64,000 nucleotides of DNA from Nemania diffusa (taxonomy: Eukaryota > Ascomycota > Sordariomycetes > Xylariales > Xylariaceae), in contig JBBPUQ010000001.1 of assembly GCA_038501195.1 (NCBI GenBank), forward strand, positions 496,001 through 560,000. The letters are read 5' to 3'. This document shows positions 34,743 to 44,425 of this stretch, piece after piece (the stretch's first letter is position 1; each line of letters begins with the position of its first letter). The position numbers and the translations under genes were made by a program. A model generated the notes under the pieces. It was not told where the DNA came from. It was given only the letters and a program-made list of their open reading frames with translations, and searched no databases.

Positions 34743-37700
34743 TTAGATCAAATCGAAGCTCGTCGACTCAACCCCGTAGGCGAAAGCCATCTCCATGGCC
34801 ACTCCGTCCATCATTCCATGCACATAAGCCTCACCAACAACCTTGTACGTTTTCTCGTCATGTTTTGATAATATCACGGGAACAGAACAGCCATGTAGAA
34901 TACACACAATATCTGATACGTTGCATCCTTGGGGGGCGAGCCCAAATATCGGATCCGGTGATTCCTGTTCGTGGCTATCCACGACGTTTCTTCGTGCATC
35001 GTCAACTTCCGATCTGTGTCCACCAGAGCTTGTGCCATTCACTCGAGGCTCTTCTGGCTGCACTTCGCTCAGTGCATTAGTTCCGATAAATGCCTCGGTT
35101 GGGGTGCCATTCGTGTATCCCTTATTGATTCCGTTCTTGCCGTCGTGAGAACTATGATCCGGAACTGGACAGAATGTATCACTCAGCTTTAGCTCGAATA
35201 CCCTTCGATTCCATACAACAGACTCGACTCTCTTGAAATACTGGGAGGTTAGTTCTGATATCCTCCTGTTAGTGTGTGTCACTGGATGGATATTGCCTTG
35301 GCTGTCTGAGACTCTCTCGTCCACAAGACCATGCAGACATGCCCTCTTGTACCATTGCGGCGGTTTCCCTCCCTTTTCCATGCGATCGGCAACTAAAAGC
35401 CTCCAAAGGGTGTCAGGCACCCTATTCTCACTATTAACTTCTTTCTTCCAACCCAACTTAGCCACCCATTCCCCTGGAACGATCCCACCCCTCATGACCT
35501 CCGACTGATCCACAACCCGTCCCAGAACGAATCCCTCAACGCGGAGAATACCGCTCAGGCGGTGCATCTGCCCTGCTTCCGGGGAGCTTAGCGCTTTCTT
35601 TGATCTTCCGGCGGGCTGTTTTGTCTGGCCCGGTTTTTGCTGGGCGGGGTTAGGGGTATGAAGACCCCCGCTGCCACGACCGCCCTGGCCACTGCCCTTT
35701 GATATTCCCCCTTTTGCCTGCGCGCCCCCAGAGAGAGTTCTCTGGGACACACTCGGCCTTCTCGGTGTGGCTCTCGGGGTTGTGCCTTTGACGCCGCTTT
35801 TCGGATTCGAAGGTTCCCCATCCCCCTTGACCGAGGATTTCGCAGAGTCGGAAACAGGTGGAGACGGTAGTGAGGACTCTGGACCCATCTTCGACAAGCC
35901 TAGCTGGTGACTTGCTATATCCAGCCTAGTTTCCGGGATAGGGAACTCGGGCACGTTGACTCCCACAAGGCTTTGACCCTCTTGAAAACCTATCGTGTCG
36001 TCTAGGACCATCTCTATGTTAGCCTGAGACATGTCAGATGCTGAATAGTGCCTTCGCTGATCGTGCGGCAAGTACGCGACAAAGTTTTCTCCATTTTGTC
36101 TGCCTTGCGCCGTTCCGCGGACGCCAAACGGAGACTTTGACAAGCTGGAGATCCAAGATGGGAGAGTCTCTCCGCCTTCGTCGTCGGCTAGAGCAGGCGC
36201 CCAATGTCGGCAGATGATGTCGAGAGATCCAGACTGACAAATAGAGCGAGTGACGAAAGCAATGAATAAATCCCTTGGACTGAAATTATAATTTGGCAAG
36301 AGTCCGATGGGCTGTGTCTTCAGTTCAAGACTTGTACGATCCAGAAGATGGCCTAGTTGATTAATTTTTACGTTGAGCTGGAGAATGCCGTTGTCGAGTA
36401 CCTGCAGAGCCTCGGAGGCATATTCCACCTCCTGAACTTTCATCAGCCTCAGCTCCCCGTCAATGCGGCTCTCCTCATTTCGAACCCCGGACATTCTAGC
36501 CTTTTCCTTTTCTTCCTTCTTCTCTTCTATCTTCTCCTGCTGCTGCCGAACGAAATTCTGTAGAGGCTTTTGCCTTTCTCGGGCTTGTTCCAAGCTCTTT
36601 TTCTTCTCTCTCGCTGCCTGCAGCTCCATGGTGATGTACTTCACCTTCTTATCCCGGACCACCACGAGCTGCGGAGTATGCAATTCTTGCCAATCCTCTT
36701 GAGGCTGGGGGAAGTCTTTCGCTATAGAAAGGATCGAATATATGGTGTCTCGCGGAAAGGTAGCTTGAAAGCCTAACAGGGTTGAAACGAGCGTCTCCAC
36801 GTCTAACAGACCACTTACAAGCCTGCCTTGGTCTTTCCCTTGATCTGCTTTTCGGCAGACGTTGCAAAGAGTTTGAACAAGGATGCATGCGCTAGTTGTT
36901 TCCACGTCATCAAAAACATCGTCTCTAAACGTGTTTCGTATAAGCTCAATTTTCTCCATAAGGAGGGAGACAGCATCGGCAAAGTCATCCCAGTGAAGAC
37001 TCCGTTCTCCGCAGTGAATACTGGCATCTCGTGACAGTGCAATTTCCTGTATCACCCAGCGGCGGCTAAACCAAGGCGACTTCATGATGGAGATGAGGTT
37101 TCGCCAAGCCTCCTTTGACTTGGGGTCCAGAATCATCTCGTCGAAGTTCCGGTAATTCATGATATCCCGCACAAGACTAAATGCAGTTTCAGCTCCATCA
37201 TATCCTTCGCCCAGCCAGACGCAGACATTTGAAGCTGAGTTGTAGATCCTAGCCATCATGGCGAGCTGCCTTGCTTTTTCGGCTTTCCCTTTTTCACTTT
37301 GGTCAATGCAAATTGCATCTACCCAGAGGTAAACATCCTTGTATTTGCTGCGCAACTGAAGAAGGCCGTCGTGGAGATTCTTTCGGATCTTAAAGTCTAT
37401 ATGGGAGATGGCATCTAGCGCAGTCTTCCACATATCTTCTGTCGTCGTTGGCATAGTGGTATTTCTCTGTCTGCGGGTCGTCGCATTGAGATCTCGAATA
37501 TGGATGTTATGGGTTGCCTTTTGGCTGCCCCAACAATACGATAAAGCTTCGTAGCGACCGGCGACATCCTCGAGTTTGCGTTTGAACAAATCTGCTCGCA
37601 ATGGTTCATCTGGATGCTTGCTTTTATAGAGACGAAGAATTCGAATTTCGCCATCATCCAGTTCAGAGTATCGAAACTGTTGCTCGTTCTCCCTTGGCAG

Positions 37701-37892
37701 TTGAATAGATCCAATCTTCCTGCCCGTCTCGCGAAGCCACTCTCCAGGCGATGGCCTGTGTGCATTCGCCCTTCGGGCCCTGAGACTAGGTTCTTCTTCT
37801 AAGCGGGCGTTCAGAAGCGTCCACTCAACAGTGCCCTCGCTATAAGTCACAGCTGATTTAGCACTAGAAGACGCCTTCGCTGCTGCTGACAT
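34743..37892 (-). CDS. HET-domain heterokaryon incompatibility protein
   Basis: The frame is open for 1049 codons from the first ATG at 37892; a longer frame begins with a TTG at 37922. The HET domain spans about residues 100-290, with YEALSYCWG (114-122), LWVDAICIDQ (189-198), RIYNSASNVCVWLG and PWFSRRWVIQEIALS. A Lys/Glu-rich coiled coil follows at about 405-530, then a region with a Pro/Ser/Gly-rich linker (680-770), and finally the family's typical tail CILHGCSVPVIL ... YVHGMMDGVAMEMAF. HET proteins trigger cell death when incompatible hyphae fuse. The 3' end lies only 90 bases from the 3' end of the gasdermin gene (convergent). No intron is needed. Confidence 0.9.
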   Translation of the reverse strand: MSAAAKASSSAKSAVTYSEGTVEWTLLNARLEEEPSLRARRANAHRPSPGEWLRETGRKIGSIQLPRENEQQFRYSELDDGEIRILRLYKSKHPDEPLRADLFKRKLEDVAGRYEALSYCWGSQKATHNIHIRDLNATTRRQRNTTMPTTTEDMWKTALDAISHIDFKIRKNLHDGLLQLRSKYKDVYLWVDAICIDQSEKGKAEKARQLAMMARIYNSASNVCVWLGEGYDGAETAFSLVRDIMNYRNFDEMILDPKSKEAWRNLISIMKSPWFSRRWVIQEIALSRDASIHCGERSLHWDDFADAVSLLMEKIELIRNTFRDDVFDDVETTSACILVQTLCNVCRKADQGKDQGRLVSGLLDVETLVSTLLGFQATFPRDTIYSILSIAKDFPQPQEDWQELHTPQLVVVRDKKVKYITMELQAAREKKKSLEQARERQKPLQNFVRQQQEKIEEKKEEKEKARMSGVRNEESRIDGELRLMKVQEVEYASEALQVLDNGILQLNVKINQLGHLLDRTSLELKTQPIGLLPNYNFSPRDLFIAFVTRSICQSGSLDIICRHWAPALADDEGGETLPSWISSLSKSPFGVRGTAQGRQNGENFVAYLPHDQRRHYSASDMSQANIEMVLDDTIGFQEGQSLVGVNVPEFPIPETRLDIASHQLGLSKMGPESSLPSPPVSDSAKSSVKGDGEPSNPKSGVKGTTPRATPRRPSVSQRTLSGGAQAKGGISKGSGQGGRGSGGLHTPNPAQQKPGQTKQPAGRSKKALSSPEAGQMHRLSGILRVEGFVLGRVVDQSEVMRGGIVPGEWVAKLGWKKEVNSENRVPDTLWRLLVADRMEKGGKPPQWYKRACLHGLVDERVSDSQGNIHPVTHTNRRISELTSQYFKRVESVVWNRRVFELKLSDTFCPVPDHSSHDGKNGINKGYTNGTPTEAFIGTNALSEVQPEEPRVNGTSSGGHRSEVDDARRNVVDSHEQESPDPIFGLAPQGCNVSDIVCILHGCSVPVILSKHDEKTYKVVGEAYVHGMMDGVAMEMAFAYGVESTSFDLI

Positions 37893-40426
37893 GTTAGGCA
37901 AGGATATTTGGGTAACGATCAATGACGACCTGCTTCAAAACGCGGAAACAGGATGATGGCCATGCTGAAGAAACATCAGCGATTTCTATCTAGACAAGCT
38001 TAGGCCTAAATTCGCAGTTCGCGTACCAGCACGCTTTCGGTAAGCTAGCTTTCAATGCCTCCCCTGTAGGTGGCTAAATGGCTCTGGCCCCCAAATTATG
38101 TAGCATAGCGCAATCCTTGATCAACCACAATATGCGATACCATTCGCTAGCAATATGCATTCCCTGCCGGCGACGCACATCCAGGAGAGAGGCTACTCAG
38201 CTTAGTGGATCCAGAAAGCATGTATAGAGTAGGTAGGTATCGGTACCAATACAATACTTCAAATGTCAGCTGCATGCTTCGTGTAGGCATTTAGAAGTAG
38301 GCTGTGTGTGCTAGGCAAAGCTCTGCCTAGACTAGATGAAACTAAGCAGAATGAAGTGAATTCGTAGCGCTCACCTCCATAAATCATAACTAAAAAGGAC
38401 TACAGGTACATTTGAGAGAAGAGTAGCAAAGGCAAGGTCGGAAGCATCCTCGATGTCGATCCCGCATAGGAAAAATATATTTGCCACTGACTCATGATAG
38501 TCAAAGTAATTGACCACACTATCAATAGACGAATGATAGATTACCTTTGAAGCTACCAATAGCTCGAGGACATTAAAAGGCCGGTTCAACTTATATAGTA
38601 AGATAAAGGATGAGTCTGAGCAGAACGCACAATTGTTAGCCCGAATGTGTCGCCGAGAGCTTTGAATACCTCCTGAACAAACGGCACGGGCCCTAGGCAG
38701 AATTAGGTAGGCAGCCACTATAAAAAGGCCCTGAGAATGTAAGCACTAATGTTATCACCCCGGCAACACTCCTACTTACGCAGTAGATATACCAACAAGT
38801 CTACGTATATCAGAGGCAAAAAGAACAGGTCCGGCAAAAGGTGTTGTATTAGTTATAGACCTCTACACATGAAGTCCCTGCTTTTAAGTAGAGTCGTACT
38901 TGTGAGGAATAGTAACGTGTGCCTCATACCAATTTACTTACCTATGTACCAAAGTACCAAAGCTCTGACCTGCTCCGCTTCTTACCAAATTTGTATAGAA
39001 TAAGCAGCGCACCTCAGCATCGCCCTATCTGCTATGATAGTACGCTATACTTACGCAGTAGCTATAGCTGCTACAGCTGGACAGTAGTTTTATTGCGTAC
39101 AAGTTAAACGAACCCTATTTTTATCACTAATCTTTTAAATATTTTCATCAATTATTTTCTCGCTACGCAGATTGTATGGGGGTTTTCCTAATTGGGCTTA
39201 GAGTCCTCTACGGTAAGTGAGGCGCTTTGTAGGGTGTGTGGCACAGCCTATGGCTTCAGCCACACGCTGTACAATCATACATCGAAATCACCATACTTAC
39301 AACTAGGAAAAAAAAACCATGGCAATATAATAGACTCGCAAGGGAATCTATATCACTAAGTAGGATCTAGATGGGTCTTCCTTGAGGCGGCCGACCGAAT
39401 ATTGAGACGGTGCGTACAACACTGTTGCAGGGGGGGGTCAAGTTGATTAGGTCATCAGGTCCTCAGGACCCTAGATTTTTCGTTTTTCTATTTATTAGCT
39501 AGTAAGGAGATAGTTCTCTATTGAGGGGGCTCAGGGAAAGTCATGGGAGGTTGATGCCTTTGGCATCGACCGATCAGATCGCTGCGCAGCATTTACAGTA
39601 GTTTTGCTACACCAATATTACTTCGACTGCCTTACTAGACTACTGTTTTTACTGCCTCAAATCTCTAGAAGTGATTAAGATGGCTGTGGCCAGTCCTCTA
39701 GAGTGCGTTGTGTGTATATTGCACGCTTCGTTCCAATATACCCCCAGATTCAAACCCAGTTGATGGAATCAGATGGTTATCTATGTGCATCCGATATCAT
39801 TTTAGATCGTGCAGAAGTAGGAGGTAACAAGAGATAGGGAGATAAATACCAAAGTGATGGATGCGGCAGAAGGGAGCTTCAACGTTGAACCATAATGCTG
39901 CTAAAAGTAGAAAGTGGTCAGGGTGGGAACCTCAACCGTTTGTAGTTCTTACGTATGTGAGACCGTGACAATGCCTATAAAGAGGAGAATCACGTTGTTA
40001 ATCGTGATGGTGACGGCCTACCATGAGCTAGGTAGAGAGGGCATGGTGTTTGGTACATTATATAGAAATTTTTATATTAACTAGTAGCAGTACTACGCAT
40101 TCTTTTTTATACACAATTCATCTATAGCTCCGATCACTTGTGTTCTTTAGTATTTTCCTTATTTTCCTTCAAGCATGTAAGCTTCTGCGAAGGCCCCTGA
40201 TCTCTTGCTAAGTTGTAGGTTTTGCACGCTCGTTTTTAATATAGACTACACAGAAATTATGGTATTTCCAGACGTGCTAGCAGGACTTCAGAGGGTTTAC
40301 AAGCTCGCCAGGATGACGGTATGTTTTCGCCTGTCGCACCACAGGATATCAATAGTAACTATTTCCCGTCTTTCCATCTACCAGATCATTCGTTCCATGT
40401 TACCAATATAGCGCCGATACTGCCGA
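37893..40426. other. AT-rich spacer with no supported gene
   Basis: Contains only short ORFs (for example 38371-38718 on the minus strand, 115 codons, without recognised motif). A GTAGGTAGGTA word occurs near 38232, a direct repeat ACTTACGCAGTAG is seen twice (about 38772 and 39050), and a CCTCAGG palindrome lies near 39460. Decayed repeat DNA is likely. Confidence 0.4.
39655..39738 (+). repeat. dispersed repeat, copy 1
   Basis: About 85 bases share roughly 85% identity by eye with 63486-63571, including the word CTCTAGAAGTGATTAAGAT and the word CCAGTCCTCTAGAGTGCG. The unit contains CTCTAGA near both ends in imperfect inverted form. It may be part of a larger decayed transposable element; the limits beyond these bases were not found. 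Confidence 0.65.
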
Positions 40427-41478
40427 TCATGTCGGGTCGGCAGCGGCTAGCTTGATTTGAACGCTTAGTTTTGATAACCTGCCAATATCTGACTTGAGCT
40501 TGTCGAGCAATTGGGTCGAAGTAGCCAAAGCTGGTATCATATCATGTGATTTAGAATCATGTTCGCTGGATTTGCTACAACTGATCTTGGTTCCCTCCTT
40601 TATAAACTTATCCAGCTTATTTGCAGTCTCCTGAAGCTTACTTTTACCCGAACCATGGTTTTCGCTAGTTTTCTGCAGATCTTTATGTTGTTAACGTCAG
40701 AAAGACAAGCTACATTAGGAATTTATATCATACCTATAGCAGTACTCATCGAAACTGCAAGCCTCAGTAACGTCTCTAAAACAACTTTTCCTAGCTGGTT
40801 GTAGATCTCTGTTTCGCTATCGAGGAGGCCATCTAAATTCGCATCGGAAATTCCAACTTTCCACATACATAGACGATCACGCTCTTCGCCTAGCTGAGTC
40901 CTCACTTCGTCCCAGGGATTCTTCTTATCTTTTGTAGCACCGGGCTTTAATTCCGCAGCCGAATTGGTATTGTCAGCGAGGGCAATCCTTTCGGTGCTAT
41001 TAGAGCCAGTCTTTCTCTTGTGCAGGTTTCTACCGGTAGAGGTTGGACCTGGATCGTCCTCCGATTTAGTAGTCGTTAGAGGAGCGGGATCAAACAAGAA
41101 CGGCCATGACTGCTCCCCTAGAACTAAGAGCCAGAACTCGGTCGTGGTGTAGAATAATTTAGATATAATTCTCGTCAGGCCTTCGTCCGTTGATACTGAT
41201 AACTTCCGAGTAGGGCGTCGGCTCAGTCTTGGCCGATCTCGTGTTCGCTTATGGGGGTCGACCGGGTTGTCGTCATCTCCGGAAAAAGATCGCTTGGTTC
41301 CCTTTGTAGGGCTGCTCGGGAGGCTCCCATTCAGTGACTCTAGACCAGGCGTTTGGAGCTTGGGATTCTTGGGCATGATACTGCCCTTGTTTAGGTCCGA
41401 GGATGGCTGACTGTCCTTTTGGGTGATTGATAGATTTGCCTTACATGGTTCAGCATCATTCGGCAACGAGTTCGTCAT
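40427..41478 (-). pseudogene. fungal N-terminal-domain protein (C2H2/NLR-associated), apparently frameshifted
   Basis: On the minus strand the first exon runs from the ATG at 41478 to 40734 (about 248 residues). It has a basic, Ser/Pro-rich start (RPRLSRRPTRKLS) and ends in RLCMWKVGISDANLDGLL followed by LETLLRLAVSMSTAIG, which resembles the helical domain found at the front of many fungal zinc-finger and NLR-like proteins. A good 61-nt intron (GTATGA at 40733, CTGAC, CTGCAG ending 40673) follows. The next coding stretch (40672-40427, with KLQETANKLDKFIKEGTKIS and AATSTQ-like helices) is one base out of phase with it. Either a one-base mutation broke the gene or another splice pattern is used. 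No downstream effector domain follows. Confidence 0.45.
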
Positions 41479-42837
41479 TTGGAAAAGTCAAAATATGAAC
41501 AGTCTGTAGAGCCAGTGTTCGCTATCAACCAAGTTACGCAATAAATAGCGTCGACAGACGGAAGTCGAGATAGAAAGAGAGGGTAGAACAGGGGACGGGG
41601 CGTTGGTAGGACCGATGACAACTTCCACTTACCGCTTATCAAAAAATATCACGCACCTCGAGGGTAACATCCGATGGTGCAATATAATACTGTCATGTTA
41701 TCTCCATGCAGCAGCATCCCCGATGCATGATAATAGCTCAATGGAATCGCCGACCTGTTAGCGAACTCCGTCGGGCGATCATTATTCGACCATAACCTCG
41801 TTTTCCTGCAGCTCATTACCCCACCTTCCATAATATCTGTCTAGTGGATAGCTGAGTCTGCGGCCAGGATGATAAATACTGACTTACTATATGTATATGG
41901 TTTTAGGTGAGCATTCTAGACTCAAAAACCCGACCAATCGTATGCATTTCATAAAGAATCTTTCTTACCCCAACAGAGTCAGACCCCTGTATAGAAACAC
42001 GTCAACCTTGCATCCTTTAGTTCGGCCAACAGTTGTCAAAATTTGGGTGGGTGAGGGGGGGGGAGTGAGGCTCTTCCTGCCAAACTCGTAGTTTCGGCTT
42101 CCGCCACCCTCCTACAGTTTCGTGCTGACCTAGCCTACTATCTCTTTTCTACGTAGAGGGATAACCCGTGTTAGAGGCAGTCACAGCATTCTATGGGCAA
42201 GTGAAATACCTCACTTTCTCTGATTTCCGTCACTAGTGAAAGCCTGTAAATTCTGTGAGAAGCTGGAATTAAGTAGTACTGGCCAGGCTCGATGCTATTT
42301 TATTCAATCTGACTATACTCAGGCTTTTCAAGCAAAATTACACAAGATTGAGATAGCTAGGTAGTTAGAAAATTTAGAAGAACCATAAGCAAGAAGTGCG
42401 GTGAGTAGGAGTAATTTTAAAATAATCAGCGCCTTTCAGTGAGTAGGAAATACTCTCTACTTGCAAACAAAATGATACTATTTCCGAAGGGTGTATATAG
42501 CGAGTATCAACCCGTCGAATTGCTTGCTTAGAGAGTATGAAAATGAAACACAATTACATTGACTCCTTATTTACGCCGGCTGAGTCGAAGGTTTTTGTAG
42601 CTCTATTTTGAGCCTATTGATAATCCTACGTTTCATATCAACAGAGCAGCCTGCTATTTTAATAATGGTAGTTTCAATCTATTGTTTGCTTGGGAGCCTA
42701 ATCATTATCATGGACTCTTCATTTCCCCTCATACATTTCCATTCGTCTTTTGTCATTGAATATCATCTCCCTAGTCTCCGTTGTTGGCAATAACAAAGAA
42801 TGTGGACAGCATGTCGTTGTCATATTTCCTTCTCAAT
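41479..42837. other. intergenic
   Basis: No coding region could be supported. Short ORFs lie on both strands, and a poly-G run is present at about 42056. The 3' ends of the neighbouring minus-strand gene and this region show no special structure. Confidence 0.4.
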
Positions 42838-43566
42838 TCACAACTTCGTGACTATGTCAAGGGTTTGTCGCTTGATCTCTTCGGGGACGGCTGGATTCGC
42901 AACCAGTTGCAAAAGGTTTTGCATCTTGGCCCTCTTAAATGGCTCTTCGAGAAGCTTGGCTTGTTCCTCTGGGAGTACACTGGAGTTGTTCATAAACGTA
43001 CTACCAGCCATTACAACATCGTTGATAGTAATGTTGTCAAAGTCCCTATCCTCGGATGTCCTAATAACACGACCATTCTGCATAATGGCTTCTCCGTCCA
43101 TCTTGACTCCTTTCACACTCAGTGTTGTTCCAGAAGGGGCAATATTAACTACAATACACAAAATAAGTGTATTCTTGTGTTGCATCAGCTCGTCCCTCAA
43201 CTTTTCTAGTTGTTTCTGCTCCTTTGGTCCTTTTGCGAAGCTGTGCGCAAAGAGACGAAATCCAGCCCCGTTTTTGGTCTTGGTTTCTTGCGTTGTTACA
43301 AGGTCGTCCAGCTTTTTTGCAACACCTAAAATTGCTCCCATTGTTGGTTGGATGGGATCTGTCTGAAGCATTGGATTGTTTTCAACCTGCTGCACAATGG
43401 ACTTTATGCCCTCGATATCGCGCGAAACGGCAGCAAGATGCATGGCATACTCCTTGTTGTGGTCCAGGGCCATCTGAACACGGTCCAGCAGCTTGAAAGA
43501 CTGCTCGACCAGCCCTGCAATAGCAGACACACCTCCTACTACTTCCTGTTTACCACTAGAAGTCAA
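42838..43566 (-). CDS. HeLo-like/SesA-like N-terminal domain protein, 5' exon unresolved
   Basis: The frame of 242 codons begins without an ATG; a TTCTAG acceptor just inside it (about 43557) shows that an upstream exon exists but I could not place it. Residues 8-140 are helical (VGGVSAIAGLVEQSFKLLDR, then SRDIEGIKSIVQQVE) and match the HeLo-like or NACHT-associated N-terminal domains of fungal cell-death proteins, including the typical VVNIAPSGT strand after a long helix. Residues 163-196 (RVIRTSEDRDFDNITIND, VVMAGSTFMNN) alternate polar and hydrophobic residues and could be an amyloid-type signalling motif, which is inference. HeLo-like domains commonly act as membrane-toxic or signalling modules in incompatibility. 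A divergent neighbour at 44426 has a similar short motif. Confidence 0.6.
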   Translation of the reverse strand: MTSSGKQEVVGGVSAIAGLVEQSFKLLDRVQMALDHNKEYAMHLAAVSRDIEGIKSIVQQVENNPMLQTDPIQPTMGAILGVAKKLDDLVTTQETKTKNGAGFRLFAHSFAKGPKEQKQLEKLRDELMQHKNTLILCIVVNIAPSGTTLSVKGVKMDGEAIMQNGRVIRTSEDRDFDNITINDVVMAGSTFMNNSSVLPEEQAKLLEEPFKRAKMQNLLQLVANPAVPEEIKRQTLDIVTKL

Positions 43567-44425
43567 AAAATGCTATATTTAAAGTAGTAGTAAGGATAAG
43601 AAAATTCTCACCATGTTTATATTTTTGGTCTAGCTGTAAACAACGATACACGAAGAGTATAAGAATATCCAGTGTTTTTTGATGAAAGACACCTTCGATA
43701 GATCAATCATCAATGGTATTAAATTTCCAAGAAGCAACCTAAAATGGTCGGCTAGATCATAACTAACAGGGTGCCTCGTCTCCACTCCAAATACATAGGT
43801 AGGCTGTGCATACCAAATGATTTGGACGGCATGTTGGAACAGCGGTGAAATATGCATGTCATCTGCATTTGATTTTATGTAGGAATACCACGATAACCCA
43901 GATTCCGAATCCCGCATCCTTCCAAATCAGGCTACCGACATACAAACCGGAGAAAACTTGAAGCTCATTCGATATCAAACCCGAGATGGAGTGTGGCTAT
44001 GGTTGGGGCCATCACCGAGGGGCTTATTTTCACGAATATGGTTGCAACCCCGCTCTCCCCATGGCATCCGCGTGGAAACCGATAGAATGTTGCATTTTGC
44101 AGCATGCCGCGGCTCAAAAGATACCCACCTTGTATCAATTAACTACGATAGCTATCTAAGATATAGAAGTGTTCCCAGCACCCAATCGAATACTTCTCAG
44201 CCCATGCACTTCTGACCTTACTTATTTCTTGCGGGTTCATAGGTGCCCACTACCTTAGTTCGCCTAGCGTTTGACTCCCTTAATAGAATTCCTCTTCGTG
44301 AGCGAAGTTTTGATTAAATAATTTCAGAGTAGCCCCCTTATTCGGCTTCCTTTTCCAACCAGTTAACCCTTCATTGGCAAGGATTAATTAATAGATATGA
44401 GCACAGACACCGGACCTTTCTCAGC
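43567..44425. other. divergent intergenic region, likely includes an unplaced 5' exon
   Basis: A minus-strand frame at 43630-43917 is protein-like (VQIIWYAQPTYVFGVETRHP, then SYDLADHFRLLLGN) and contains a 59-nt intron-like segment, but no phase was found that joins it to 42838-43566. It may be a separate relic or an exon of a different gene. Confidence 0.35.

Noticed and set aside
38371..38718. 115-codon minus-strand ORF
   Set aside because: No recognised motif, lies in AT-rich decayed DNA, and no supporting promoter or splice structure was seen.
39740..39790. tRNA-like T-loop word (GATTCAAACCC on the plus strand)
   Set aside because: The arms on either side do not pair, and no acceptor or anticodon stem could be built.
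42800..43366. Plus-strand ORF of 188 codons
   Set aside because: Antisense to the HeLo-like gene, which has clear family character; this frame has none.
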